The translations under genes were made by a program, and so were the position numbers. The notes beneath the pieces are model-generated. The model was not told the origin of the DNA, made no database searches, and saw only the letters and a program-made list of their open reading frames with translations. From contig JACDGV010000004.1 in NCBI GenBank assembly GCA_013821425.1, positions 110,112-174,111 of the forward strand: a stretch of DNA of 64,000 nt, written 5' to 3'. Positions 8,946 through 19,186 of this stretch are shown piece after piece (the stretch's first letter is position 1; every line of letters begins with the position of its first letter). Source of the stretch: Nitrosospira sp. (GTDB lineage: Bacteria > Pseudomonadota > Gammaproteobacteria > Burkholderiales > Nitrosomonadaceae).

Positions 8946-10193
8946 ATGAAAACCTACCTGGTTGGCGGTTCCGTTCGTGACGAGATTCTGGGCCTGCCGG
9001 TGAAAGACCATGACTACGTCGTTGTGGGCACCTCTCCGGACGAGATGGTTAGCCTGGGCTACCGGCCGGTAGGGAAAGACTTTCCCGTCTTTCTTCATCC
9101 CCAGAGCCAGGAGCAGTATGCGTTGGCCCGCACCGAACGCAAGGTGTCGCGCGGATACAAGGGCTTTGAGATATTCGCCTCCCCCGAGGTGACGTTGCAG
9201 GAGGATCTTGCACGCCGCGACCTTACGATCAATGCTCTCGCCAAGGATCAGAATGGCAACATTATTGATCCATTTGACGGCGTGGCGGACCTCGAAGCAG
9301 GTCTGTTGCGTCATATAAGCCCGGCTTTCACCGAAGACCCCGTGCGGGTGCTGCGCACAGCCCGTTTTGCCGCCCGCTTTGGTTTTCGCATTGTGCCGGA
9401 AACCCTTGCGCTAATGAGCGAGATGGTACACAACGGCGAGGTGGATGCCCTGGTGCCGGAACGGATTTGGCAGGAGTTTGCTCGTGGGCTAATGGAGCAG
9501 CGGCCTTCGCGCATGTTTTATGCGCTTCGCGAGTGCAGCGCACTGGCTCGCCTCATGCCGGAAGTGAATGTCCTCTTCGGCGTACCTCAACCGGCGCAAT
9601 ATCACCCCGAAATCGATACCGGTGTACACGTAATGATGGTGATCGATTATGCGGCCTCGAGAAATCATTCCCTCCCCGTGCGGTTTGCTTCTCTGACCCA
9701 CGATCTTGGCAAAGGCACCACTCCACCGGAGGAATGGCCACGCCACATCGGACACGAAGCCCGCAGCGTGAAACTGGTGAAGGATTTATGCGAGCGTATC
9801 CGCGCGCCCAACGACGCACGGGATTTGGCATTGCTCGTGGCGCGCTATCATGGCGACGTGCATCGCGCGCTGGAACTGCGCCCTGCCACCATTGCCGGTA
9901 TGTTGCAGGGCGTGGATGCCTACCGCAAGCCGGAACGCTTCGAAGAGTTTCTGCAAGCCTGCTCATGCGATTTTCACGGCAGGCCCGGCTATGCGGAAAA
10001 GTGGTATCCCCAGGCTGATCGGTTGCGCGAGGCATTCGTGGCGGCGAGAAGCGTCGATGCAGGCGCAATCGCGACTGAGTTGGCCAGAACCGTTTCGGAC
10101 CCGATGCGCCTGCCGGCCCTGATTAACGCCAGGGTGAGCGAAGCGCGTATTGCCGAAATCCGGAGATGGCTGGCTTTGGAAAACTTTGAATAA
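8946..10193 (+). CDS. cca: CCA tRNA nucleotidyltransferase (multifunctional, with HD domain)
   Basis: Adds or repairs the CCA end of tRNAs. The N terminus has the class II signature [11 protein letters not shown] and DHDYVVVG with the metal-binding aspartates. Then come [10 protein letters not shown] and the tRNA head/neck region, and a C-terminal HD phosphohydrolase domain (LTHDLGKG) typical of the proteobacterial three-activity form. 415 residues is normal. The tRNA at 116-191 already encodes CCA, so here the enzyme would mostly repair. Confidence 0.94.
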   Translation: MKTYLVGGSVRDEILGLPVKDHDYVVVGTSPDEMVSLGYRPVGKDFPVFLHPQSQEQYALARTERKVSRGYKGFEIFASPEVTLQEDLARRDLTINALAKDQNGNIIDPFDGVADLEAGLLRHISPAFTEDPVRVLRTARFAARFGFRIVPETLALMSEMVHNGEVDALVPERIWQEFARGLMEQRPSRMFYALRECSALARLMPEVNVLFGVPQPAQYHPEIDTGVHVMMVIDYAASRNHSLPVRFASLTHDLGKGTTPPEEWPRHIGHEARSVKLVKDLCERIRAPNDARDLALLVARYHGDVHRALELRPATIAGMLQGVDAYRKPERFEEFLQACSCDFHGRPGYAEKWYPQADRLREAFVAARSVDAGAIATELARTVSDPMRLPALINARVSEARIAEIRRWLALENFE

Positions 10194-10264
10194 TGGCCGC
10201 CCTGGCAGGGACGGCAAGGCTGTACGAATGGAACGCGCGAAGCGGAGACATTTGCGTGCCCCAC

Positions 10265-10744
10265 TCAGGGGTGGCAATGGGCCGGAATGCCCCTCTTCTC
10301 AAAATAACGTTGATGGTACTCCTCGGCGCGATAAAATGTTGAGGCGGGCGCGATCTCCGTCACGATGGGGTCGCGCCAGCGCCCGCTTTGCTGCAATTTT
10401 TCTTTCGAGGCTCTTGCTGCCGCCTCCTGCTCGCACGTATAAAAGAATATGGCCGAGCGATACTGCGCGCCGGAGTCCGGTCCCTGACGGTTGAGCGTGG
10501 TGGGATCGTGGCAGTCCCAGAAAACATCGAGCAATATCTCATAGCTCACCTGCGCGGGATCGTACTCGACCTGCACTACCTCCGCATGGCCTGTCTTACC
10601 GGTGCAAACATCGTGATAGGCCGGATTTTCCAAATGCCCGCCGGAGTATCCGCATATCGCCGCGCTCACGCCTTTGACCGTGCGGAAAGTGGCTTCCACG
10701 CCCCAGAAACAGCCTGCTCCAAAAATTGCTTTTTCCATTGTCAT
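10265..10744 (-). CDS. msrA: peptide methionine sulfoxide reductase A
   Basis: Reduces methionine-S-sulfoxide in proteins. The diagnostic GAGCFWG with the nucleophilic cysteine lies close to the N terminus, and [24 protein letters not shown] follows the family pattern (quoted only in part: GYSGG, YHDVCTG). The recycling cysteine is probably the C-terminal one in PAHCHP. The start at 10744 is set by GGAGGAG eight bases upstream; an upstream extension of 16 residues is open but has no such site. 159 residues, normal. It converges with cca and is upstream of ilvA in the leftward direction. Confidence 0.93.
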   Translation of the reverse strand: MTMEKAIFGAGCFWGVEATFRTVKGVSAAICGYSGGHLENPAYHDVCTGKTGHAEVVQVEYDPAQVSYEILLDVFWDCHDPTTLNRQGPDSGAQYRSAIFFYTCEQEAAARASKEKLQQSGRWRDPIVTEIAPASTFYRAEEYHQRYFEKRGIPAHCHP

Positions 10745-10921
10745 TGCTGCGACTCCTCCAGGTATTGATCGGGGCGATCGGCTCGTGCGCAACCCGGCTT
10801 TTCCCGCGCCCCATTCTTCAATGGACTAATGGCCACTTTACGAGGGACTCGCAGCCGGTCCGCCAGCAGGACGATGCGTTAACGCTTACCAATTTACTAA
10901 ACCACCTACGGAACCCAAAGT

Positions 10922-12433
10922 CTATCCCAGGAACAGTTTATACGCGGGATTCCCGCTTTCATCCCAATAATGGTTATCAAGCTGGCTGAGAAACGCCTTG
11001 AACTGTATTTTCTCTTCCGGTGGAACCTGTATGCCCACGAGCACACGTCCATAGTCCGCACCGTGATTCCGATAGTGGAACAGACTGATATTCCAGTGAT
11101 GGCTCATGCTGTTCAGGAACTTCATGAGTGCGCCAGGACGATCCGGAAACTCGAAGCGATAGAGAAGCTCATTCTTTATGTCGCGGGCGCGCCCCCCCAC
11201 CAGATGGCGTATGTGCAGTTTTGCCATTTCGTTGTCGGTTAGATCCACGGTGCGCAAACCGCTCTTCTCCAGGCTCTGGATCAGGTTCACGGCTTCATCG
11301 CGGTTGCGTACCGATACCGCAACGAACACATGGGCTTCTTTTGGATCGGCATAACGATAGTTGAATTCCGTAATACTTTTCGCTCCCAGCAAGGCGCAAA
11401 ACTTTTTGAAGCTCCCGGGTTCCTCGGGAATCGTGACCGCCATTACTGCTTCGCGCTGCTCGCCCAGCTCCGCACGTTCCGAGACATGACGCAGCCGATC
11501 GAAATTCATGTTGGCACCCGAGGCGACGGCCACCAGGTGCTTATTGCGCAATTTCTCCCGTCGGGCATAAACCTTGGCCCCCGCGATGGATAGCGCGCCC
11601 GACGGTTCCAGGATGGCGCGAGTATCCTCAAATACATCCTTGATCGCGGCACAGATTGCGTCGGTGTCCACCAGGACGATCTCGTCCACCAGTTCCCGGC
11701 ATAATCGAAGTGTTTCCCCCCCCACTTGCTTTACCGCCACTCCATCGGCAAATAACCCCACCTGGGAGAGCGTGACCCGGCGCTTCTGCTTCAGGGATTG
11801 ATACATCGAATCGGCGTCGACGGGTTCGACTCCGATAATTTTGATTTCCGGATAAAGCCTTTTTACATACGCCGCAATCCCGGAAATAAGGCCGCCGCCA
11901 CCTACCGGCACAAAAATGGCATAAATCGGACCGATATGCTGACGCAGTATCTCCATTCCAATGGTGCCCTGCCCCGCTATAACATCCGGATCATCGTAGG
12001 GATGCACAAAAGTCATGTGCTCCTTCGCGGCAAATTCAATTGCATGGGCATAAGCTTCGTCATAGGAATCGCCATGCGTCACCACCGTCGCCCCACGCGC
12101 CTCAACCGCCTGCATTTTGATTTGCGGCGTGGTGAACGGCATCACGATGGTGGCGCGGCAATTCAGCCGTTGTGCCGCAAGCGCAACCCCCTGCCCGTGA
12201 TTGCCCGCCGAGGCTGTCACTACCCCACGCTTGAGTACTGCTGGAGGCAGCTTGACCATTTTATTGTAGGCGCCGCGCAGCTTGAATGAAAATACCTCCT
12301 GCATATCCTCGCGCTTCAGGAATAGCTGGTTATGTATGCGCGCGGATAAGTTTGGTGCAAGCTCAAGCGGACTTTCCACGGCCACATCGTAAACCCGTGC
12401 GGTGAGAATTCTTTCGAGATAATGGTTTTTCAT
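10922..12433 (-). CDS. ilvA: threonine ammonia-lyase, biosynthetic (IlvA long form)
   Basis: Deaminates threonine to 2-oxobutanoate, the first committed step to isoleucine. The PLP lysine is Lys51 in FSFKLRGAYNK, and the phosphate-binding loop is VPVGGGGLISG. The C-terminal third holds two ACT-like regulatory domains (EEPGSFKKFC and FPDRPGALMKF), as in the isoleucine-inhibited form; 503 residues fits. I use the ATG at 12433 because the frame beyond it only offers a TTG at 12451. rpiA is divergent. Confidence 0.94.
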   Translation of the reverse strand: MKNHYLERILTARVYDVAVESPLELAPNLSARIHNQLFLKREDMQEVFSFKLRGAYNKMVKLPPAVLKRGVVTASAGNHGQGVALAAQRLNCRATIVMPFTTPQIKMQAVEARGATVVTHGDSYDEAYAHAIEFAAKEHMTFVHPYDDPDVIAGQGTIGMEILRQHIGPIYAIFVPVGGGGLISGIAAYVKRLYPEIKIIGVEPVDADSMYQSLKQKRRVTLSQVGLFADGVAVKQVGGETLRLCRELVDEIVLVDTDAICAAIKDVFEDTRAILEPSGALSIAGAKVYARREKLRNKHLVAVASGANMNFDRLRHVSERAELGEQREAVMAVTIPEEPGSFKKFCALLGAKSITEFNYRYADPKEAHVFVAVSVRNRDEAVNLIQSLEKSGLRTVDLTDNEMAKLHIRHLVGGRARDIKNELLYRFEFPDRPGALMKFLNSMSHHWNISLFHYRNHGADYGRVLVGIQVPPEEKIQFKAFLSQLDNHYWDESGNPAYKLFLG

Positions 12434-12505
12434 CGAGCGGCATTTTCGCAATGTACGGGACGAGGAATTTTAGCACGCCGACCTGCAACTGAACGCCCGG
12501 CTTCA

Positions 12506-12534
12506 TTGTTAAAATTGGCGGATAGGATTATGCT
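12506..12534 (+). promoter_or_regulatory. sigma-70 promoter candidate for rpiA
   Basis: TTGTTA (12506-12511), a 17-base spacer and TATGCT (12529-12534) match consensus at four of six positions each. The predicted start near 12541 is 30 bases before the rpiA ATG. It lies in the divergent ilvA-rpiA gap. Confidence 0.4.
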
Positions 12535-12570
12535 GTTAGGCAATTGATCCTTTTATTCCGAAACTACCCC

Positions 12571-13230
12571 ATGACACAAGACGAACAAAAACACGCGGTC
12601 GCCAAGGCCGCCATTGAGCATGTTCCCGCCGGCTGCGTGATCGGCGTGGGTACCGGCTCCACCGCGAATTATTTCATAGACGAGCTAGCCGGCATCAAGC
12701 ATAAATTCGAGGGTGCCGTCGCCAGCTCGGAAACGACCGCCCGACGGCTGAGCGGGCACGGTATTCAGGTCATCGACCTGAATAGTGTCGATGAGCTTTC
12801 AGTGTATGTGGACGGTACCGACGAAATAACCGAACACCTGCATCTGATAAAGGGGGGCGGCGGTGCATTGACGCGCGAAAAAATCGTTGCTGCCGTGGCA
12901 ACGAAATTCATCTGTATTGCCGACCAGAGCAAGCTGGTCAAGGTTCTCGGTAAATTCCCGCTGCCTGTGGAAGTTATCCCGATGGCGCGCGGATATGTAG
13001 CGCGGGAGATAACGCGACTGGGCGGACAGCCTGTATTGCGCCAGGGATTTACCACGGACAACGGCAATGTGATCCTCGACGTTCATGGATTGCAGATTCT
13101 CAACCCCGTTGAACTGGAGACCATCCTCAACCAGATTACGGGCGTCGTCACTAATGGCTTATTCGCAAAACGTGGCGCCAATGTATTGCTGCTGAGTACC
13201 GACAACGGCATCCGGACAATTGCTAGCTGA
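12571..13230 (+). CDS. rpiA: ribose-5-phosphate isomerase A
   Basis: Interconverts ribose 5-phosphate and ribulose 5-phosphate in the pentose phosphate and Calvin cycles. Seen: the phosphate loop [20 protein letters not shown], the catalytic DGTDEI and [12 protein letters not shown]. 219 residues from the ATG at 12571; the frame runs back to a TTG at 12544 but the ATG gives the usual N terminus ([14 protein letters not shown]). phoU begins 71 bases after it. Confidence 0.95.
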   Translation: MTQDEQKHAVAKAAIEHVPAGCVIGVGTGSTANYFIDELAGIKHKFEGAVASSETTARRLSGHGIQVIDLNSVDELSVYVDGTDEITEHLHLIKGGGGALTREKIVAAVATKFICIADQSKLVKVLGKFPLPVEVIPMARGYVAREITRLGGQPVLRQGFTTDNGNVILDVHGLQILNPVELETILNQITGVVTNGLFAKRGANVLLLSTDNGIRTIAS

Positions 13231-13301
13231 TGCAAGCGGAAATAAATATGTCATAACGGGACAGTATCATTCTTTGCTTCAATCCAATCCACAGGTGTGC
13301 A

Positions 13302-14009
13302 ATGGCAAGTAGCGAACATATATCCAAGCAGTTTGACGCTGATCTTGAAGCAGTGCGAACCCGGGTGTTGCATATGGGCGGGTTTGTGGAAGAGCAGATC
13401 GAAAAATCCATTGATGCCCTTATCAGCGGCAATGAAAGCCTGATAGAAAAAACTATTGCGGATGATCATCGCGTCAACGCAATGGAGGTATCGATAGATG
13501 AGATCTGCAGCCAGATCATTGCGCGCCGGCAACCAGCCGCGGGTGATTTACGCATGATCATGACAGTCATCAAGACCATTACCGATCTGGAGCGTATCGG
13601 TGATGAGGCCGAAAAGATCGCGCGCATGGCGAAGCTGATCTATCAAACCGACCGTATGCATATGCCTCGTTTCGTCGAAATCAGGCATGTCGCTCAAATC
13701 GCAATGGATATGCTCCGCAAATCGCTGGATGCGTTTGCCCGCCTGGATCTGACCGCGGCGGCTGAAGTGATCCGTCAAGATGAACTGGTGGACGAGGAAT
13801 TCCGTTCAATCATGCGCCAGCTCATCACGTTCATGATGGAAGACCCGCGCAAGATTTCTACCGCGCTTGAGATTCTTTTCATAGCAAAAGCGATTGAGCG
13901 TATTGGGGACCACGCCAAAAATATGGCGGAGTACGTAATATATATGGTCAAGGGCAAAGATGTGCGCCATGTTACGGTTGAAGAAATCGAGCGCGAAGTA
14001 AGAGAATAG
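13302..14009 (+). CDS. phoU: phosphate transport regulator PhoU
   Basis: Two tandem three-helix PhoU domains, 235 residues, with the repeated metal-binding patterns built around DLERIGDEAEKIA and AIERIGDHAKNMAEYV. PhoU links the Pst phosphate transporter to the PhoR/PhoB sensor and dampens phosphate uptake. No pst or phoBR genes are in the window; instead ppx follows 33 bases later on the same strand, so this copy is tied to polyphosphate turnover. Confidence 0.95.
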   Translation: MASSEHISKQFDADLEAVRTRVLHMGGFVEEQIEKSIDALISGNESLIEKTIADDHRVNAMEVSIDEICSQIIARRQPAAGDLRMIMTVIKTITDLERIGDEAEKIARMAKLIYQTDRMHMPRFVEIRHVAQIAMDMLRKSLDAFARLDLTAAAEVIRQDELVDEEFRSIMRQLITFMMEDPRKISTALEILFIAKAIERIGDHAKNMAEYVIYMVKGKDVRHVTVEEIEREVRE

Positions 14010-14042
14010 GTCCCGGCGATATTCGGATTCCAGGCGAAAAAT

Positions 14043-15593
14043 ATGCTCGAATATTCCACCCTCGCGGCAGTCGACCTTGGCTCCAACAGCTTTCGCCTGC
14101 AAGTGGCACGGGTGGTAGGTAAACAGATTTACCCGCTCGACAGTTTACGTGAAATGGTACGACTTGCTGCCGGTCTTACCGCCGAGAAACGGCTGGATGA
14201 GGCTTCTCAGGCGCGCGCACTCGAATGTCTCAAACGTTTCGGCGAGCGGTTGCGTGACTTCCCGCCGCACTCCGTGCGCGCAGTAGGCACGAATACGCTA
14301 AGAGTTGCCCGGAACGCCTCAGCCTTCTTGAGGAAGGCCGAGGCCGCCGTTGGATTCCCGATTGAAGTTATAGCCGGCCGCGAGGAAGCGCGGCTCATCT
14401 ATCTGGGAGTCGCCCACAGTATTCCAGCCTCTCCTAACGCTCGGCTGGTTATGGATATCGGGGGTGGCTCAACCGAATTTATCATTGGCAACCGTCTAAA
14501 GCCGGTCAGGCTGGAAAGCCTGTATATGGGTTGTGTCAGTTACAGCCTGCGCTTTTTCCCCGATGGCAGGATCACCAAAAGCGCGATGAAGCGCGCCGAA
14601 CTCTCGGCGGGCGCCGAAATACAAGCTATCGCGGCGGAATTTGGCAGTGCTCATTGGCAGGAGGCATTTGGCTCATCCGGCACGGCGCGGGCGCTGGGGG
14701 ATATTATCAAGCTGAACAACTTTGATAGCGTAGGTTGCAACGGGGACATCACGCTCGACGGTCTGGAAAACTTCCGCGACCATTTGCTCAAGGTCGGCGA
14801 TATCAGCAAGCTGGAACTTGCCGGATTGCGTTCGGACCGGGCACCGGTTATCGCCGGCGGCTTTGCCATCATGTTCGCGGCATTTTCCGAGCTGGGTATC
14901 CGTTGCATGTCCCAAGCGAAGGGAGCCTTGCGCCAGGGCGTGCTTTACGATTTGCTGGGACGGTTTCATAACCAGGATATGCGTGAGGTGACGGTTAAGC
15001 AGTTCATGCAGCGCTACCGGGTCGATCCCGCCCAGGCAGGGCGGGTGGAATCATTGGCGCTATTGCTGGGTAAACAATTGCTGAAGGGTTTTCCGGATGA
15101 AGCGGAAGAGCTGCTTCAAATCCTCTCCTGGGCGGCCAGGCTGCATGAAGTTGGCATTTCAGTGGCTCACTCCGGCTATCATAAGCACTCGGCATATATT
15201 CTCGCCAACGCCGACATGCCTGGTTTCTCCAGAAGAGAGCAGGAGCGCTTGAGCGCGCTTGCTCTCGCTCACAAGGGAGGCATCGGCAAGGCACGAGAGT
15301 TTGTTGCCGGCCCGCTGGATTTCGCCTCACTTTTTGCGCTTCGCCTTGCCGCACTGTTCCATCGCAGCCGTAGCGGCATCGAGTTGCCGCGGCTGGAAGC
15401 GAGCCTGGGCGATAAGGAATATGGGCTCTGCATCGAACGACGATGGCTGAAGCACAACCCGCTGACGGATACCGCGCTATCTGCCGAAATCGAGCAATGG
15501 GCTGCTCTCGGGTACGATTTCCATATCAATAAACTGGACGGAAATGAGGCCCGTGAAGCGGATAAAGCAGCCGGTAGCGCAACCGGCACCTAA
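14043..15593 (+). CDS. ppx: exopolyphosphatase (Ppx/GppA family)
   Basis: Releases phosphate from polyphosphate ends or hydrolyses pppGpp. ASKHA fold: N-terminal AAVDLGSNSFRLQVA phosphate loop, catalytic REEARLIYLGV and the second loop VMDIGGGSTEFIIG. The C-terminal part has the HD-like helical domain (WAARLHEVGISVAHSGYHKHS) of the long Ppx form. 516 residues is normal. Operon with phoU upstream; corA follows. ppk, the polymerising partner, is about 38 kb away in this window. Confidence 0.93.
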   Translation: MLEYSTLAAVDLGSNSFRLQVARVVGKQIYPLDSLREMVRLAAGLTAEKRLDEASQARALECLKRFGERLRDFPPHSVRAVGTNTLRVARNASAFLRKAEAAVGFPIEVIAGREEARLIYLGVAHSIPASPNARLVMDIGGGSTEFIIGNRLKPVRLESLYMGCVSYSLRFFPDGRITKSAMKRAELSAGAEIQAIAAEFGSAHWQEAFGSSGTARALGDIIKLNNFDSVGCNGDITLDGLENFRDHLLKVGDISKLELAGLRSDRAPVIAGGFAIMFAAFSELGIRCMSQAKGALRQGVLYDLLGRFHNQDMREVTVKQFMQRYRVDPAQAGRVESLALLLGKQLLKGFPDEAEELLQILSWAARLHEVGISVAHSGYHKHSAYILANADMPGFSRREQERLSALALAHKGGIGKAREFVAGPLDFASLFALRLAALFHRSRSGIELPRLEASLGDKEYGLCIERRWLKHNPLTDTALSAEIEQWAALGYDFHINKLDGNEAREADKAAGSATGT

Positions 15594-15626
15594 ACGGACT
15601 AGAGGGACTAACCGGACAAATAGTCT

Positions 15627-16697
15627 ATGGAGCGACACTCCAAGAAGAGATCTACAAAAGCGGGACTGCCGCCGGGAACGCTGGTGCACATTGGCGCCAG
15701 GAAAAGCGGTACTACTTACATCACCCTGGCCGATTATGATGCGAGCGGCGTGCGTGAATCCAGGGTGACTGCTGCTGAACTGCCTGACAGGATAAAGCTC
15801 GCGAGCGGCGTCAAATGGATCAATGTTCAAGGGTTGGGGGATGCCGGCACCATGGAGCAAATCGGCGCCTGCTTTAACCTGCATCCGCTGGTCCTGGAGG
15901 ATATATTCAATACCGAGCAGCGTCCCAAGCTGGAAGATTACGGGGACTATCTGTATGTAGTGCTCAAAACGTTCGGTTACGAGAAAAAAGACTCTGAAGA
16001 GAGAATCAGTGCGGACCAGGTCAGCCTGGTGCTGGGAAACGATTTCGTGTTGTCATTTCTGGAAGCAGATGGCGTTCAGTTCGCGTCATTGCGTGAGCGC
16101 TTACATTCAGGAAAAGGCCAGATACGGAAGTCCGGAGCCGATTTTCTGATGTATAGCATGATTGACGCTATTGTAGACAGCTACTTCGTCATTCTTGAAC
16201 GGCTCGACGAAAATACCGAAGCGCTGGAAACAGAGTTGATCTCACAACCTCAACCCAGTACGCTGCATTCGATTTACCGACTCAAGCGCGAAAATGTTTT
16301 TTTACGCCGATCGCTGTGGCCGCTACGAGAAGTTATCAATTCATTGCAGCGCGGGGATTCGCCACTATTCACGCGCAATACGTTACTCTTTTTGCGAGAC
16401 GTATATGACCATACGATTCATATCATCGAATCGGTCGAGTCCCTGCGGGACCTGACAGCGAGCATGCTCGACATCTACATCTCCAGCGTGAGCTTCCGCA
16501 TCAGCACGGTGATGAAGGTGCTCACCGTCATTACCACCATATTTATGCCACTGAGCCTGATAGCCGGAATTTATGGGATGAACTTCAGATACTTGCCCGG
16601 GCTCACATGGGACTGGGGGTTTTTCGTGGTGCTGGGAACCATGACGGTAATCAGCATGGCAATGCTCGCACTATTCCGGTGGAAGAAGTGGTTATAG
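15627..16697 (+). CDS. corA: magnesium/cobalt transporter CorA
   Basis: Pentameric divalent-cation channel of the inner membrane. A long cytoplasmic N-terminal funnel precedes two C-terminal helices. The selectivity signature Gly-Met-Asn is present in AGIYGMNF between them, and the very end is basic (FRWKKWL). 356 residues, normal. It follows ppx by 33 bases; polyphosphate is stored as a magnesium salt, so co-expression would make sense, though this is inference. Confidence 0.93.
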   Translation: MERHSKKRSTKAGLPPGTLVHIGARKSGTTYITLADYDASGVRESRVTAAELPDRIKLASGVKWINVQGLGDAGTMEQIGACFNLHPLVLEDIFNTEQRPKLEDYGDYLYVVLKTFGYEKKDSEERISADQVSLVLGNDFVLSFLEADGVQFASLRERLHSGKGQIRKSGADFLMYSMIDAIVDSYFVILERLDENTEALETELISQPQPSTLHSIYRLKRENVFLRRSLWPLREVINSLQRGDSPLFTRNTLLFLRDVYDHTIHIIESVESLRDLTASMLDIYISSVSFRISTVMKVLTVITTIFMPLSLIAGIYGMNFRYLPGLTWDWGFFVVLGTMTVISMAMLALFRWKKWL

Positions 16698-16773
16698 CAG
16701 GAGGCTGTGGCACCTGATCAAGGATGAGATATTTGTAAGGCCCCCTGTCCAGACAGAATTTTGCGGATATTCC

Positions 16774-17820
16774 TCAGAGTATCCTGGGAGTAGAGGTCGC
16801 CTCCATCCCGGCCTTTTCCCAGGAAAGCACTTCGACGCTGCGGAGGCGTGCCCAAGTTATGAGCGATGCGCGGAGCAACCGGGGAACGCCAGGCAGCATC
16901 CATACTTCGGAAATTCTCTTGTCCGCGCGCCAGCTGCGCAGCAGAAGACCCGCTGCCGCCCTTACGCCCGCGCGATTACTGCGCATCTGCAAGCAAGGAA
17001 GCAGCTGGACAGGGCGGGGAGTAAGCCAGTGAACATAGCCTCCGCCTTGAAACACGCTTTCGAGCATATCAAGAAGGGTCGGGGGGAAATGCGTTAAGGC
17101 ACAGCTACCGGAGAGAAGCAGAATATTACGCCGGGCCTCGGGATAGCGCGAGAAGTAAAGGTCGCGGTTGCGCCTTACCAGTTCCCTGAAAGCCCGGCCA
17201 CGTCCAAACGATCCGCCGCCCTTATGCTCGATACGCGCATCAGGGTGGACGCCAAGCCGCCATCCGCCTTGCTCAAGCCGCCGGCCCAAGTCAACATCTT
17301 CATAATAGCCTCGGCCAAATTCTGGATCAAAACCTCCGACTTCCTCAAAGACGCCGCGCCGCGCGAGGAACGCATGACCCTGGAAACGATGTGTCTGTAT
17401 GTAACCGCCTGGCCGTCGCAGGTATTGGTCGAAATCGTATCTCGCATAGTCGTTTCCGCTGGGAATGATGACTGCCAGCTGCGGGTCAGCCGCGAGCGCT
17501 GCACATAGTGTGGGCACGAAATCCTCGGCCACTGCCGTGTCTGAGTTGAGCACCAGTACGTAAGCTGCGTCAGAGCGGCTGACCGCCTCGTTTACCGAGG
17601 CGCCGAAGCCCTGGTTCTTCCGGGCGTGATGAACATGAATGCGCTGATACGGCAATCGGTCGAGCATGAGGCGCGTGGGAGCGGCGGAGGCGTCGTCCTG
17701 AATATATATATGACATACGGAACTGCCGAGAGCGGTAAAGACGGAGTCGATGCAGCGCCGGGTTAGCTCGGGCGCGTTGTAGACCGGAATCACCACATCG
17801 ATGGACGGTAGGGCCGGCAT
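16774..17820 (-). CDS. family 2 glycosyltransferase
   Basis: GT-A fold transferase of 348 residues. Seen: SIDVVIPVYNAPELT at the N terminus, the nucleotide-binding IQDDAS, the DXD-like LNSDTAV, and the acceptor-side GRGYYEDVDLGRRL with the ED pair typical of rhamnosyl- and related transferases. C-terminal residues form a mostly amphipathic tail, with no clear transmembrane pair, so it is likely peripheral. It lies 43 bases downstream of the next gene and probably shares its transcript. Sugar and acceptor are unknown; a surface polysaccharide is likely from context. Confidence 0.8.
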   Translation of the reverse strand: MPALPSIDVVIPVYNAPELTRRCIDSVFTALGSSVCHIYIQDDASAAPTRLMLDRLPYQRIHVHHARKNQGFGASVNEAVSRSDAAYVLVLNSDTAVAEDFVPTLCAALAADPQLAVIIPSGNDYARYDFDQYLRRPGGYIQTHRFQGHAFLARRGVFEEVGGFDPEFGRGYYEDVDLGRRLEQGGWRLGVHPDARIEHKGGGSFGRGRAFRELVRRNRDLYFSRYPEARRNILLLSGSCALTHFPPTLLDMLESVFQGGGYVHWLTPRPVQLLPCLQMRSNRAGVRAAAGLLLRSWRADKRISEVWMLPGVPRLLRASLITWARLRSVEVLSWEKAGMEATSTPRIL

Positions 17821-17863
17821 TCGGCTCAGCAGTGTCCTTGGATCTGTCCGGGGAACTGGTCAA

Positions 17864-19186
17864 TCATGCAAAGGCGAGCTTTGCAGGGCTATTTTGCGGA
17901 GGGGTGCCGTTCTGGCTGGCCTTTGGCCGCACCTGCGCTTCCAGCAGCGCCACATAACGGGATAATACGTCCGGGCCGCCTACATCGATCATTTCCTGCA
18001 AAAACCGCTGATGGTGTTCTTTCGTATAAAAAGAATCGCAGCCATGGGAAAGGAATCTTTCCATGTGTTTATACACGTCGTCCCGGCAGCGCAGTTCTGC
18101 TTCGGGAATGTATTCGGCCAATGCAGAACGTCCGGCATGCAGATAATCGGCAGCCAGTACCGGCTTCTTTTTCTTGACTGCTTCAAATACAACCGAAGTC
18201 GCAAGATCAATTATGACGTCCGCCCAATTCATGAGGTGAATGGAATGGACATCACCCCCCACTACGCTCACATTCGGCAAACGCCGAAGGGAAATATCCT
18301 TTGTCAGGGATTGTTGCCAGCCACCGCGGGTGTGCGGCTTGATTACCAGTTCCACTCCCGGAAAGCCGGCCACTATGCGCACCACTTCTCCTACTTCTTC
18401 CCAAAACGTCGAAAAATTGCTCTTTCTCAGAAACAGCACGACTTTGAGCTGGCTCTCCGAGCGAGTCAGGGGCGAAGGCGGCATCAGCTTTGCCAATCTG
18501 GCAAGCCATTCATCGCAGTAGCGCGGCGACCCTAGTACGGCGAGCTTCTGATTATCCATGAATGGACGAAAGCGCACCGAACATAGCTCGTTCGGCACCA
18601 CGACCTTTTCGAAAATTCCCGCGTTGGCGAAAGTAGTGTCAGGTTCCAGGCGCAATTCCCTCCGGCGTATCAACTGGCTGGCATGAGGGCTGTCCCCATG
18701 CGGCAAGGATACCGTGCCGAGACCCATGCTGCGCGCGGTGGATAGCACCACCTTGACCCATTCCACGCAGATGGAAGAATTTCTTTCTATCCAGTCAAAT
18801 ACCACCACGCCTTCATTACTTTCGCCAAAACTGCGCCTCAGCAGGCGTTTGGCGGTACTCTTCCAGACTGATTCACGTCGCTTGGCGTCATAGAGCTCCT
18901 CCAGGGTCTTCATGACCGGGCCAATGAACGGGCGCCGCAAGCTGCGGATCAGTATCAGTGTCTGAAAAAACCACTTGAGAAACTCGACAGGCGACAGCAC
19001 ATCGGCGATGTAGGCCATCCGCACACCGTTGAGCCCCTTGAGAAAATTGATACGATAATCATTACGAAAGCGGGAGTTACCTATCAAGACGATATCGCAG
19101 GTATGCCCCGAATCGATCCACTTGGAGATTACCGGAGTAATATGATCTATGTCATTATAATGACGGAGAAAAAAAAGCGCTTTCAT
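17864..19186 (-). CDS. GT-B-like surface carbohydrate biosynthesis protein
   Basis: 440 residues without a family I can name firmly. The C-terminal half has features of GT-B or CDP-glycerol-transferase-like proteins: a strand-loop VVLFLRKSNF, VELVIKPHTRGG, and WADVIIDLATSVVFEAVKKKKPVLAADYLH, which resembles the donor-binding segment where an acidic residue, serine and small residues contact the nucleotide sugar. The N-terminal half begins MKALFFLRHYNDIDH and suits a first Rossmann domain. Cytoplasmic, no signal peptide. It is divergent from the CMP-ulosonate-type operon and probably contributes to the same polymer. Confidence 0.55.
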   Translation of the reverse strand: MKALFFLRHYNDIDHITPVISKWIDSGHTCDIVLIGNSRFRNDYRINFLKGLNGVRMAYIADVLSPVEFLKWFFQTLILIRSLRRPFIGPVMKTLEELYDAKRRESVWKSTAKRLLRRSFGESNEGVVVFDWIERNSSICVEWVKVVLSTARSMGLGTVSLPHGDSPHASQLIRRRELRLEPDTTFANAGIFEKVVVPNELCSVRFRPFMDNQKLAVLGSPRYCDEWLARLAKLMPPSPLTRSESQLKVVLFLRKSNFSTFWEEVGEVVRIVAGFPGVELVIKPHTRGGWQQSLTKDISLRRLPNVSVVGGDVHSIHLMNWADVIIDLATSVVFEAVKKKKPVLAADYLHAGRSALAEYIPEAELRCRDDVYKHMERFLSHGCDSFYTKEHHQRFLQEMIDVGGPDVLSRYVALLEAQVRPKASQNGTPPQNSPAKLAFA

